Positions 53,223-61,689 of a DNA stretch of 64,000 nt are shown here, piece after piece. Position numbers and translations under genes: made by a program. The stretch is from LSCE01 sp050485425. GTDB taxonomy: Bacteria; Pseudomonadota; Gammaproteobacteria; Nitrococcales; Aquisalimonadaceae. The stretch lies in the NCBI GenBank assembly GCA_050485425.1, contig JBJHBJ010000020.1, forward strand, positions 4,368-68,367, written 5' to 3'. A model generated the notes under the pieces. That model saw nothing but the letters and a program-made list of their open reading frames with translations, had not been told where the DNA came from and searched no databases. Every line of letters starts with the position of its first letter. Position 1 is the stretch's first letter.

Positions 53223-54086
53223 TTATGGGTTGCAGTCGAGAAGCCCCCTGAACTTTCCCACACCGGGTTCCCCCACCAGCTCTTTTGGATAAACCAGGTG
53301 CAGCTGTTTTCTTATGCCTCCCTCCGAGAGAGGAATGGCATGGAGTTCTCCCCGGGCGACTTCCCGGCTCACCGTTCCCGCCAGAACAATGGAAACTCCC
53401 AGACCATTCGCCACGGCCCGCTTGACAGCCTCGGTGTTTCCGAGCGCCATACCGGGACAAGGTCGAACTCCCCTGGCGTGCAGATACTCCTGGAGCAGCC
53501 TGCCGGTGCCTGTGCCCCGCTCGCCGCCGATCAACGGGACACCTGCAAGTTCGTTTGCGGTCAGGCTATCGCGTGCCGCCCAGCGGTGGCCGGGCGGCAC
53601 GATCACCACCATGCCCTCGTCCCGCCATCGGCTGGCGATGAAGCCGGGTCGATCATCCCACCACTCCATCAACCCGAGATCGAGTTCCCCATGATCAAGC
53701 GCATCAGCAACCTCCGGGTTGGAGGCGATACGGATGTCCACCTGAGGCGCGTCAGCGCCGTCTCCCAGTTTCCGCATGACGGGTTCCAGGAGATACGTGC
53801 CGATGTTGGAGCTCGCACCTACCGTCAGGCGGCCCCGATCACTTCTGGCAACGATCCGGCCGTGCAGCCTCTGGATGCCGCGTGCGTACCGGCAGGTATG
53901 CACACCGGCTGCCGTCAGTCGGGCACCTCCGTCGCGCTCGACCAGTCGCACACCGAGCATTCGCTCCAGGCGCGCGACATGTTGTGAGACGGTGGACTGA
54001 GCAAGGCTCAGGGAACGGGCTGCCTCGCTGAAGCTGCCCGTATCGGCGATAGCGATCAGCGATCGCAAATGGACAATACTCAACAC
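53223..54086 (-). CDS. ptxE: LysR-type regulator of phosphite oxidation, PtxE-like
   Basis: LysR regulator of 287 residues: helix-turn-helix at about 3-62 (FSEAARSLSLAQSTVSQHVARLE) and a substrate-binding domain. It is the last gene on the minus strand after ptxABCD, in the position of ptxE in Pseudomonas stutzeri. A 57-bp gap separates it from ptxD. It may sense phosphite or an internal signal; no operator was identified. Confidence 0.85.
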   Translation of the reverse strand: MLSIVHLRSLIAIADTGSFSEAARSLSLAQSTVSQHVARLERMLGVRLVERDGGARLTAAGVHTCRYARGIQRLHGRIVARSDRGRLTVGASSNIGTYLLEPVMRKLGDGADAPQVDIRIASNPEVADALDHGELDLGLMEWWDDRPGFIASRWRDEGMVVIVPPGHRWAARDSLTANELAGVPLIGGERGTGTGRLLQEYLHARGVRPCPGMALGNTEAVKRAVANGLGVSIVLAGTVSREVARGELHAIPLSEGGIRKQLHLVYPKELVGEPGVGKFRGLLDCNP

Positions 54087-54143
54087 CTGTAGAAGACTCC
54101 TTGTTCGTGTTTTTTCCGATCACCGCCGCGCGCACGGGCGACA

Positions 54144-55157
54144 TCACGGTATGCCGTTAATCGCTCCTCGCGGCTTCTCCCCGCGCAAGACGTCCAGAAC
54201 ATTGTCGACGGCCTCGTACTCAATAGCCTCCCGCGCGACGTGAACCGCGGAACCGAGGTGCGGGGTGAGCAAGGTCTTGTCCTCCATGTCCAGCAGCCCC
54301 GGCGCAATGCCCCGGGGGCGGTCCTCACGAGCCCAGTCCTCCATCTCGAAAACGTCGGTGGCATACCCGCCGAGTCGCCCGTTCCTCAGTGCCTCCGCTA
54401 CGTCCGCCTCCACCACCACCGAGCCACGGGCCGGATTGATCAGCAGCGCCCCCGCCTTGCAAGCGGCCAGGGTCTCCCGGTTCAGCATGCCGGTGGTGGC
54501 ATGCGTCAGGGGAAGGCAAACCACCAGAAAGTCGCTTTGGCGAAGGAGTTCCTCCAGGCGCACCACCCGCGTTCCAGAAGACAGCTCTTCGGCCGACCCG
54601 ACAGGATCGCGGTCGTAATAGAGGATTCGAGCGTCGAATCCCTGAAGACGGGCCGCGACGGCCTGACCAATGGCGCCCATCCCGAGGAGACCGACCGTGC
54701 TGCCTTGTATACCGGTACCGTAGAATTGCGGGCGCCAGCCACGAAACGCTCCGGAACGGACGTGCCGGTCCCCGGCCAGGACGTTCCGGCCCAATCCGAT
54801 CATCAGACCGACGGCGAACTCCGCGGTGGGCACGGTCAGCAGATCCGGCACCACGGACACCCACGTACCGTGCTTCGAGCAGGCAGTCACGTCGATGTTG
54901 TCCGCACCTTTCAGCGCACCGGCCACAATCCGCAGCCTCGGGCACGAGGCCACCAGGTCGCCGCTCAGCCGGTCTGTCATGAAGGTGATGACCGCATCCG
55001 CGTCGACGAGCTTCTCCCTGACAGTCGCGGGATCCCAGGGTTCGGGGGCGCGGTTCATGTCCACACTGCAATGCTCGACCAGGCGTTCGTACGGCCCTCG
55101 GTGGAGTTCGTGTGTAACGACAACTTTCGGTTCGCGTACCGGGGCGGCGTTGTTCAT
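54144..55157 (-). CDS. ptxD: Phosphite dehydrogenase
   Basis: NAD-dependent enzyme of 337 residues that oxidises phosphite to phosphate. Family match is strong: ALKGADN with Lys83, VPDLLTVPTAEFAVGL, nucleotide loop GLLGMGAIGQA (157-167), NPARGSV with Arg244, DVFEMEDWAR, and TPHLGSAV with His300. These correspond to Lys76, Arg237 and His292 of the P. stutzeri enzyme. The cofactor loop reads YYDRD, with Asp-Arg at 182-183 where P. stutzeri has Glu-Ala. ATG 55157 overlaps the ptxC stop by 4 bp. Confidence 0.95.
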   Translation of the reverse strand: MNNAAPVREPKVVVTHELHRGPYERLVEHCSVDMNRAPEPWDPATVREKLVDADAVITFMTDRLSGDLVASCPRLRIVAGALKGADNIDVTACSKHGTWVSVVPDLLTVPTAEFAVGLMIGLGRNVLAGDRHVRSGAFRGWRPQFYGTGIQGSTVGLLGMGAIGQAVAARLQGFDARILYYDRDPVGSAEELSSGTRVVRLEELLRQSDFLVVCLPLTHATTGMLNRETLAACKAGALLINPARGSVVVEADVAEALRNGRLGGYATDVFEMEDWAREDRPRGIAPGLLDMEDKTLLTPHLGSAVHVAREAIEYEAVDNVLDVLRGEKPRGAINGIP

Positions 55158-55984
55158 TTGAACCGCCTCCGGATGACGCCGCTGATGGAGTCAACGATGG
55201 TCACCATCATCAGTACGACCAGCATCACGGCTATGGCCTGCTGGTAATCCATGATGTTGAGCGCTGACATGAGCTCGAACCCGATGCCCCCGGCGCCAAC
55301 CATGCCCATGACCGTAGACGCGCGGAAGTTGTATTCCCAGCGGTAGATCGAGACGTCGGCAAACTGCGGCAATACCTGCGGCAGTATGCCGAAGCAGATG
55401 GTCTGCAAGCCATTGCATCCGGCCGCGCGGGTCGCCTCTACCGGCGCATCATCCACGTGCTCGATGGCTTCGGCGAAGAACTTGCCCACCATACCGATGG
55501 AGTGCAGCCCGACAGCCAGCACACCGGGCAGGATGCCGAATCCCACGGCCGCGACAAAGATGATGCCCATGATCAGTTCCGGCACCGAACGAAGAGCGTT
55601 CAGCACGGAGCGACTGCAGAGGTAGACGAGCCGGTTCGGGCTCGTGTTCGCAGCGGCCAGAAACGCGAGGGGCACGGAGAAGAACACGGCCAGCGCCGTG
55701 CCGGCGATACTCATGACAAGCGTGTCGTACAACGGTACAACCCATTCCCGCCAGCGCGTGAAGTCGGGCGGGATGGCGTCGGCGAATAGCTGGCCCAGGG
55801 CGGGGAGCCCCTGGGAGAGAACCATCGGATTCAGCACGCCGGACTGCCAGCAGGCGACGAGCACCACGACGACAACAACCGCCACCTTCGACGTCGAGCG
55901 CACCCACCCGCCCCGGTAACGGTCAATCGCGGCCTGGGAGTGTTGTGCGGCATCAGAGTGGTCGTCCATATTTTTCACGGACAT
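55154..55984 (-). CDS. ptxC: Phosphite ABC importer permease PtxC
   Basis: PhnE-type permease of 276 residues with about six helices and the EAA loop near APVEATRAAGCNGLQTICFGILP. An AGGAG lies 7 nt before ATG 55984. It follows a strong hairpin that separates it from ptxB (75-bp gap) and overlaps ptxD by 4 bp. With PtxA and PtxB it imports phosphite. Confidence 0.92.
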   Translation of the reverse strand: MSVKNMDDHSDAAQHSQAAIDRYRGGWVRSTSKVAVVVVVVLVACWQSGVLNPMVLSQGLPALGQLFADAIPPDFTRWREWVVPLYDTLVMSIAGTALAVFFSVPLAFLAAANTSPNRLVYLCSRSVLNALRSVPELIMGIIFVAAVGFGILPGVLAVGLHSIGMVGKFFAEAIEHVDDAPVEATRAAGCNGLQTICFGILPQVLPQFADVSIYRWEYNFRASTVMGMVGAGGIGFELMSALNIMDYQQAIAVMLVVLMMVTIVDSISGVIRRRFK

Positions 55985-56013
55985 GGCGCAACTCCTGAGG
56001 GTTTTTTGCTGAG

Positions 56014-56037
56014 CTGGACGCCCCGAGGGACGTCCAG
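56014..56037 (-). other. Intercistronic hairpin between ptxB and ptxC
   Basis: Perfect stem CTGGACG/CGTCCAG (7 bp) with an inner CCC-GA-GGG. On the minus strand no T-run follows, so it is not an intrinsic terminator. Such hairpins can protect the upstream message and raise binding protein output over permease. Confidence 0.6.
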
Positions 56038-56059
56038 CGCGAATTGGCGTGAGGTGAAA

Positions 56060-56923
56060 TCAGAGATCCTCGAACTTGATGCCGATCGTCTCGCTCATCC
56101 GCCGGTAAATGTCGTAGTCGGACAGCTCGATGCTGACGAAGCCTTCGGCTGCGAAATTCCCCAGAATTTCCTCGTCATCCAGTTCAAGGAATGCCTTCCG
56201 GATTTCCGCCTTGAGCGCGTCGTCGAGGTCACTCTGCATGACCCAGGGGTACTGCGGGTAATAGGGCGTATGGTCGACCACCTGCACCCGGTCGGTGTCG
56301 ATCCGACCAGAGTCCACCAGGTAATGCCAGATGTGCTCGCCAAGGCCGGCGAGTTGCGCATGGCCGTTCTGCACGGCCACGGCGGCGGCATCATGTGCTC
56401 CCGTGTGTTCCCGGGTATAGTCGACGCCGGCGACCATGCCGTACTCGTCTTCCAGATGGGCCCGCGGCATCAGGTGGCTCGATGTCGATGCCTGATCGCC
56501 GAATGCCACGGTCCCACCACGCGCATCCTCAACGCTGTTGATACCCTGCGCGACGTTGCCGACGATCACCCCGCGGTACTCGGGCCTGCCATCCACCAGC
56601 GGCGCAGCGAAGAATTCAACATCCCCCCTTTCCGCCGCCATCATTCCGGAGATAGGCCCAAAATACGCAAGGTCGATGCGACCAAAGCGCATCGCCTGGA
56701 TCATGGCCTGGTAGTTGCTGAGAACCTGCAGTTCAATCTCCCGGTCCAGACGGTTCTCCAGATACTCTCGGAGGGGTTGGTTACGCTGGATCAGTTCAGA
56801 CGCGTTCTCGTCGGGCAGGATGGCGACCGTCAACCGCTGGGGATCTCGGGCCTTGGCGTCCTCGAACGCAAATGCCGCTGTGACCAGCGAGGCGAGGACA
56901 AGAATCAGGACGAGCCGTTTCAT
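56060..56923 (-). CDS. ptxB: Phosphite-binding periplasmic protein PtxB
   Basis: PhnD-type binding protein of 287 residues with a signal peptide (about 1-19). Family pieces include TVAILPDENASELIQRNQPL, IDLAYFGP (51-80 region), FGDQASTSSHLMPRA and YPWVMQSDL. It captures phosphite (or hypophosphite) for PtxAC. It lies 38 bp after ptxA. Confidence 0.92.
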   Translation of the reverse strand: MKRLVLILVLASLVTAAFAFEDAKARDPQRLTVAILPDENASELIQRNQPLREYLENRLDREIELQVLSNYQAMIQAMRFGRIDLAYFGPISGMMAAERGDVEFFAAPLVDGRPEYRGVIVGNVAQGINSVEDARGGTVAFGDQASTSSHLMPRAHLEDEYGMVAGVDYTREHTGAHDAAAVAVQNGHAQLAGLGEHIWHYLVDSGRIDTDRVQVVDHTPYYPQYPWVMQSDLDDALKAEIRKAFLELDDEEILGNFAAEGFVSIELSDYDIYRRMSETIGIKFEDL

Positions 56924-56961
56924 GGTGGTGTCTCCGTCGGTGGTTGGATTAGGCTTGAACG

Positions 56962-57759
56962 TCAGGCAATGGCCGCATGCGCCGGCTCTGCGGCTTGGGA
57001 TTGGTCGGCGCCGTAGATCATGGCGATGACAGAGTCATCCAGTTCCTTTGCTGGACCGTCGAAGACCACACGGCCTCCGGCCAGGCCGATGATGCGATCG
57101 GCAAACCGGGTGGCGAGTTCGAGCTGATGCAGGCTGATCACCGCCGTGATCCCGTCCTCGTTGCAAATGCGGCGCAGGAGATCCAGGACCTTGTGCGATG
57201 TGGAGGGATCGAGGCTGGCAACCGGCTCATCCGCCAGAATCGTCTCGGGCTGCTGCGTCAGGGCCCTGGCAATGCCCACCCGCTGCATCTGCCCGCCGCT
57301 GAGATTGTCGACGCGGGTGAACGCCTTGTCGGCGAGGCCGACACGCTGAAGGCTCTCATAAGCGATCGACAGTTCATTCCGTGGTAGCGGGAAGAAGCCG
57401 CGTAAGGTGCTGTGGTATGCCAGTCTCCCGGTGAGGACGTTCTGCAAAGCACTGAAGCGCGGCAGAAGCTGGTGGTGCTGGAAGATCATTGCCGTGCGGC
57501 GCCGGTGCATCCGCACCGCTTTGCGCGTGGTAATCGGCCCGAGCTCACGGGAGATCACCCGCCCGGAAGTCGGAGTGACCAGGTGATTGATGGAGCGCAG
57601 CAGCGTGGATTTTCCCGCTCCGGAAAGCCCAAGCAGCACCGTGAGGTCACCCTCCCGGAACTGCGTGGTCGTCTTCTGGAGCCCGACCGTTCCATCGGGA
57701 TATGTCATCCCAACATCTTCGAGGGAGAGAATCGGCTGGGAAGCAGTTTGTCGAACCAT
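56962..57759 (-). CDS. ptxA: Phosphite ABC importer ATPase PtxA
   Basis: PhnC-type ATPase of about 265 residues from ATG 57759 (AAAGG 8 nt upstream; a GTG at 57768 is also open). Motifs: Walker A GLSGAGKST, signature LSGGQMQR, Walker B TILADEPVASLDP and switch His in SLHQLELA. First gene of ptxABCDE, with a Pho-box-like array 77 bp upstream. Confidence 0.92.
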   Translation of the reverse strand: MVRQTASQPILSLEDVGMTYPDGTVGLQKTTTQFREGDLTVLLGLSGAGKSTLLRSINHLVTPTSGRVISRELGPITTRKAVRMHRRRTAMIFQHHQLLPRFSALQNVLTGRLAYHSTLRGFFPLPRNELSIAYESLQRVGLADKAFTRVDNLSGGQMQRVGIARALTQQPETILADEPVASLDPSTSHKVLDLLRRICNEDGITAVISLHQLELATRFADRIIGLAGGRVVFDGPAKELDDSVIAMIYGADQSQAAEPAHAAIA

Positions 57760-57835
57760 GGGTATCACCTTTGACTATGAGAAGACGAATCTCATCGCTT
57801 TCAGTGATACCGTGAAGGAGTGAAGTTACCCTGGC

Positions 57836-57864
57836 ATGTCGGTGACATGATGTTTTGATGAAGT
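57836..57864 (-). promoter_or_regulatory. Pho-box-like array upstream of ptxA
   Basis: On the minus strand ACTTCAT, ACATCAT and CCGACAT occur with 4-bp spacers (caaa, gtca), the exact 7-4-7-4-7 Pho-box frame, each unit sharing four or five of seven bases with CTGTCAT and all ending CAT. The -10 was not identified with confidence. Confidence 0.55.
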
Positions 57865-58393
57865 GGTTACGGCCTCGACGATCATCCTGCACCGTCAGCG
57901 ACCCCTTCAGCGCATAGCTACCGGGGACTTCGCAGGCCAGTACCTCCCGGCCGAACGACCAGAGGCCAGACGCCGGTCCTGAACGCCGGCGGCGAATAGA
58001 GAAGGGCGTGTCGGAAGGCCGAGATCCGGCCATAACCCCACACCGGCACACCCCCCAGCCGCCCGGTTCCGGGAAGAAGTCCCAATAGCGACCGCTATCG
58101 CCCAAACGTGCATAGGTGCGGTTTCCACCGCGCCCCGTTGCCATGGAGACGATTGGAGATGTATGTTCCCGCCAACTTTGAAGACCTGAAGACGAAGGGA
58201 GCACATCTGCTCGGCAACACCATGCTCGCCGCCGTCGCGCCCGAGGCAGGGTAACCAGTGTCGCGAGTCAGAAGTCCGTCATCCAGGCGCACATGGTCGG
58301 CCTGTGCCAACACGTTCAGGCGCGCCGCCGGACTGAGTCTGGCTCTGCCAGAAAAAGCCTGACAATTGCCAGCCACAAGAGAACCCACCACTC
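57865..58393. other. Gene-poor region with decayed fragments
   Basis: About 530 bp between the ptx promoter and the MraY-like gene. It contains the LysE fragment described separately and a short plus-strand frame at 58159-58254 (MYVPANFEDLKT, 31 codons) that could be the broken start of a PaiB-type FMN-binding regulator, though this is weak. Nothing else is recognisable. Confidence 0.5.
57905..58003 (-). pseudogene. LysE-family fragment
   Basis: About 100 bp closely similar to 59575-59675 inside the intact lysE-like gene. The minus-strand translation gives FAAGVQ in one frame and LWSFGREVLACEVPGSYALKG in another, matching FPAAGVQ...VVWSFGLAVLAFGAPGSYALMG with a frameshift. The remainder of the gene is lost. 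Confidence 0.8.
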
Positions 58394-59443
58394 ATGCTCC
58401 AAGACCTTGCCCACCTCCACGATCACCTGTTCGGCCCCCTACGCCTGTTCTCCAGCCATCTGTTCCTGGCTGGCTTCAGCGGCGCCGTGGGGGTGCTGCT
58501 CAGCTTCTACCTGCTGCCAAGGTACTGGCACCTGCTGCCCCGGGACCAGGGCCGGAATTTTGCGGTGGACGCGGAGAAGAGCATTGGCAAACCCATGGGG
58601 GCCGGGCTGATATTCATCCCGGTATTTCTGATTGTGGCCTTTCTGGTGACCCCTCTGCGCTGGCCGTTCCTGCTGGTGCTGGCGTGCATACTGGCAAGCA
58701 TGCTGGTGGGCTTCCTTGACGACAAGGTAAAGGGCGGTTTCAGCGAATACACCCTGGGCGCCTTCGACCTCGTGGTCAGCCTGCTGGCGGCCATTGCCGT
58801 CTGCCAGTGGCTCCCGTTCGAGCTTTGGCTTCCGCTGCTGAAAACGCCGTGGATCATTCCGCCCTGGTTGTTTGTTGCCGGCGGCACCGTCCTTATCTGG
58901 GTAACCATCAACGCCACCAACGCGACGGACGGCGTGGACGGACTCTCGGGCAGCCTGTCGTCGGTCGCCCTGGTGTCACTGGGTGCCATCCTCTACGGCA
59001 TCGTCGGGCACCAGCAGATAGCAGCCCATCTGCTGGTCCCTCATTATCCGGCCGCATCGGACTGGGCGTTGATGGCGTTCACCATGGTGGGCTGTATTGC
59101 CGCCTATCTCTGGTACAACTGCAGCCCCAGCCAGGTGCTCATGGGAGACGCCGGCTCCCGGCCCATCGGCCTGCTGCTGGGCGTGCTGGTGTTGGCCAGC
59201 GGCAACCCCTTCCTGGTCCTGGTGGTGGCTGGCGTGGTGCTGGTCAATGGCGGCACCGGATTACTGAAAGTGGCCCTGCTGCGGTTCTTCCGCATCCCCA
59301 TCTTCCGCGATGTGCGCTACCCCCTGCACGATCACGTGCGCCACAAACTGGGCTGGTCGAACACCCAGGTCATGGTGCGTTTCATGCTGCTACAGGCCGT
59401 GGGCACCCCGCTACTGCTGATCCTGCTGCTGAAACTGCGTTGA
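58394..59443 (+). CDS. MraY-like glycosyl-1-phosphate transferase paralogue
   Basis: Polyprenyl-phosphate sugar-1-phosphate transferase of 349 residues with about ten helices. Family catalytic acids are present: Asp109-Asp110 (GFLDDKVKG), NATDGVDG with Asp179 and Asp182, and MGDAGS with Asp252; a His pair follows at 312 and 314 (PLHDHVRHKLGW), resembling the PLHHH of true MraY and the VMVRF ending. It is not in a cell-wall gene cluster, so it is an orphan paralogue, perhaps for a lipid-linked surface glycan. The 3' end overlaps lysE by 33 bp (convergent). Confidence 0.82.
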   Translation: MLQDLAHLHDHLFGPLRLFSSHLFLAGFSGAVGVLLSFYLLPRYWHLLPRDQGRNFAVDAEKSIGKPMGAGLIFIPVFLIVAFLVTPLRWPFLLVLACILASMLVGFLDDKVKGGFSEYTLGAFDLVVSLLAAIAVCQWLPFELWLPLLKTPWIIPPWLFVAGGTVLIWVTINATNATDGVDGLSGSLSSVALVSLGAILYGIVGHQQIAAHLLVPHYPAASDWALMAFTMVGCIAAYLWYNCSPSQVLMGDAGSRPIGLLLGVLVLASGNPFLVLVVAGVVLVNGGTGLLKVALLRFFRIPIFRDVRYPLHDHVRHKLGWSNTQVMVRFMLLQAVGTPLLLILLLKLR

Positions 59444-60040
59444 GAGCGGTAGCCAGACATGTTCATAGCCGATGGAAACCGCGACCCACACCAGCAGCGC
59501 AACCATCCCCAGGCTGAACCCTTTTAGCAGCCTCGGATTCCCGACGCGTTGCCCCACCACAGCCCCCATCAACGCATAGCTGCCGGGGGCTCCGAAGGCC
59601 AGCACCGCCAGGCCGAATGACCAGACCACCAGGCTCCAGCCCTGGACGCCCGCGGCGGGAAACTGGATTGTGGCGATCGGGAAGGTTGCGATCATGCCCT
59701 TTGGGTTGCAAAGCTGCATGATCAGGCCATCCCGAAACCGCAGCACTCGGGCCGGTCGCCGCACTGCACCCAGGTCGATGGTCGACCGGGCAACCTTGAT
59801 AGCCAGGTAGAGGATGTATCCGCACCCGACAGCTCCAACCACCGCAAGCAGGTCACCGCGCATCCAGGCTGCCCCTGCCAGGCCGAACAGCAGGAACAGT
59901 GTCAGCATGGCCAGGCTCACCCCGGCAAAGAAACCGATGGACGCTCTCGCCTGGCCGTTGAGCCCCGCATTCAGGCCGAGCAGATTCACTGGCCCAGGCG
60001 TGTACATGACGCCCAGGGCATAGGCGACGATCTCCAGCAT
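59411..60040 (-). CDS. LysE/RhtB-family exporter
   Basis: Amino-acid exporter-type protein of 209 residues with about six helices, starting YALGVMYTPGPVNLLGLNAGL and with NPKGMIATFPIAT in the middle. Substrate unknown. GAGG lies 8 nt before ATG 60040. It is 15 bp after an AraC-type regulator gene on the same strand, a usual regulator/exporter pair. Confidence 0.87.
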   Translation of the reverse strand: MLEIVAYALGVMYTPGPVNLLGLNAGLNGQARASIGFFAGVSLAMLTLFLLFGLAGAAWMRGDLLAVVGAVGCGYILYLAIKVARSTIDLGAVRRPARVLRFRDGLIMQLCNPKGMIATFPIATIQFPAAGVQGWSLVVWSFGLAVLAFGAPGSYALMGAVVGQRVGNPRLLKGFSLGMVALLVWVAVSIGYEHVWLPLSTQFQQQDQQ

Positions 60041-60055
60041 GGGTAAAGCCTCGGA

Positions 60056-60889
60056 TTACTGCGCGATGCTGCGCTGGTACTGGTACGGCGTCTTGCCGTA
60101 GATGCGCTTGAACCGCCGGTTGAAATGACTGAGGTCAGCAAAACCGTAGCGGCTGGCCACCTCACTCGGCGCCCCACCGGCCTCCAGGGCATAGCGCGCA
60201 GCATTGACCCGGCAGCTAAGCGCATACTGGTACGGCGTGATGCCGAATTGCTGGCGGAACAATCGCAGGAAGTGGTACTTCGACAGGTGCGCGGCCTGGC
60301 TGATCTCGTCCAGCGACAGATCCGCCTCGAGGTGCCCGAGGATGTACTCCTTCGCGCGAAGCAGCAGCGCATCGGGGCGCGCCACCCGGCCGCTCGGCTG
60401 GTACGTGCCGGCACGCTGTACCAGGCGCGTCGCCATGTGGTGGAGGGCATGTTCCTGGTCCAGCCGGGTACCCGCCTGGCGGGTCACGAGGTGCATCAGG
60501 GTCAGGATCGTACGGCGCAGCACGGGGTCCGCAAGCAGGGTCTCGCTCGCTCTGAACCGGCCGGCACGCTCGCTCCCCGCAGCATCGGCAAAAGGCGCTT
60601 CGAGCAGCGCCGGAGGAACGTAGATCATCACATAACCCAGCGTGCTGTCGCCGCCCGGCTGCCCGTCGTGCACTTCCTCCGGGTTGAACTGAATGACATT
60701 GCCGGGCGGGCTGCGATGGTACTGCCCGCCGCTGAAGAAATCCTGCCGCCCCGAGAGCGTAACGCCAAAGGCGTATTCCTCATGGGCGTGACGGTCGTAG
60801 CTGAAATCGCTCAGCGCGGCCCGAAGCACAGTAAGCTCGGGAATCTGCCGACTCTTGAAGTAGTCGAACCGGCTGGATTGCTTTGCCAT
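60056..60889 (-). CDS. AraC-family regulator with cupin sensor
   Basis: A 277-residue AraC regulator: N-terminal cupin (about 30-110, YDRHAHEEYAFGVTLSG) and two C-terminal helix-turn-helix units (about 175-275: LSLDEISQAAHLSKYHFLRLFRQQFG, in two pieces, and HFNRRFKRIYGKTPYQY). It probably controls the LysE-type exporter that follows by 15 bp. Confidence 0.9.
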   Translation of the reverse strand: MAKQSSRFDYFKSRQIPELTVLRAALSDFSYDRHAHEEYAFGVTLSGRQDFFSGGQYHRSPPGNVIQFNPEEVHDGQPGGDSTLGYVMIYVPPALLEAPFADAAGSERAGRFRASETLLADPVLRRTILTLMHLVTRQAGTRLDQEHALHHMATRLVQRAGTYQPSGRVARPDALLLRAKEYILGHLEADLSLDEISQAAHLSKYHFLRLFRQQFGITPYQYALSCRVNAARYALEAGGAPSEVASRYGFADLSHFNRRFKRIYGKTPYQYQRSIAQ

Positions 60890-61331
60890 GCCATACCTCC
60901 CTCAACGCCACTCAGGCATAGCGTAAGCGCAACCCGCAAGCAAAGGCTTGGACATTATTGCGGAACACGCCGGGAAAGACAGGGACGTCGGCCAAACACC
61001 GCCCCTGTGAATCCTGCGAAATACCGCAGTTCTGCGGTAGGTTGGCGGTGAGCGCAGCGAACCCCAACATCCCCTGAGCACCTGCTTGCCCACGATTCTG
61101 GCATCAGCCACGCAGGAGATCTGCGGGCCTCAATTAATCGCGCTCGACCACAATCAACGTTTGACCGAGGTAAGCCGGGACGCCAACGCCTGATTGAACT
61201 CGCGTGCGTCAATTCTTACGCTGCCTTAAGCCTCATGGACATCAGGACCAAAGCACCTGTAGTGAGGCCAGTGGCCAAGGAACCGCTTAGGCCGAACCCG
61301 ACAAACACGGGTTTCAGAAGCAGAGTTAGCA
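60890..61331. other. Intergenic region with dispersed repeat
   Basis: About 440 bp with no convincing gene. It holds the second copy of the dispersed repeat with an attached hairpin (61023-61071). A minus-strand stretch at 61216-61330 reads as a hydrophobic 38-residue tail (LLLKPVFVGFGLSGS...) from a possible GTG, and a plus-strand stretch near 61085-61190 stays open for about 35 codons; neither is recognisable. Confidence 0.5.
61023..61071. repeat. Dispersed repeat, copy 2, with adjacent hairpin
   Basis: ACCGCAG-TT-CTGCGGT (61023-61038, perfect 7-bp stem) is directly followed by GTTGGCGGTGAGC and GCAGCGAACCCCAACATC, which matches copy 1 at 52681-52712 except for a few bases. Confidence 0.75.
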
Positions 61332-61562
61332 CTATGGCAGGAACTGGCGGACCAGCCGTACTTCCAACGAGAGCGCCGCGAGTCCGCCTCCGGCGAACCC
61401 ATTGCCGTAATTGAACAACACTTTCACGGTACCGTCAGGCTGGTGGAGCTTTACCTGCTCAGGATTGCTCGCGATGTTGTCGAGCAACTGGTAGCCCTCC
61501 GCGAGGAGCTCCCACTCCGTCAGCGACATCTCGTGCAGGACGATGTGGTTGATCTCGGCCAT
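61332..61562 (-). CDS. Small protein of unknown function
   Basis: A 76-residue protein from ATG 61562 (GAGGGA 9 nt upstream). It begins MAEINHIVLHEMSLTEWELLAEG and ends in a segment rich in Gly and Leu; no motif recognised. It is divergent from the DUF1611 gene and shares its promoter region. A real gene is plausible but not proven. Confidence 0.5.
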   Translation of the reverse strand: MAEINHIVLHEMSLTEWELLAEGYQLLDNIASNPEQVKLHQPDGTVKVLFNYGNGFAGGGLAALSLEVRLVRQFLP

Positions 61563-61642
61563 AAGACAATATCCCTCTGTCGTTGTTAATTGCTTCCATG
61601 CGCGACATTCCTGCCGCTGCCCAATGACCAACTACCCTCCAG

Positions 61643-61689
61643 CAGCCGGACGGCTGAAAGGTTGAACCGCTGAACTGTGTTAGTATGAT
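61643..61689 (+). promoter_or_regulatory. Promoter and palindrome upstream of the DUF1611 gene
   Basis: TTGAAC (61662-61667) and TATGAT (61684-61689) are separated by 16 bp, a good sigma-70-type promoter facing the DUF1611 gene. A 14-bp palindrome CAGCCG-GA-CGGCTG at 61643-61656 lies just upstream. Downstream, CCCGC and GCGGG (61692-61716) flank a 15-nt loop followed by TTTTTT at 61720, and a perfect CCGGCT/AGCCGG stem follows at 61734-61751; the leader may fold. Confidence 0.55.

Noticed and set aside
61216..61330. Hydrophobic 38-codon minus-strand frame after the small protein gene
   Set aside because: Short, only a GTG start without a clear ribosome-binding site, and no recognisable similarity; described in the intergenic entry only.
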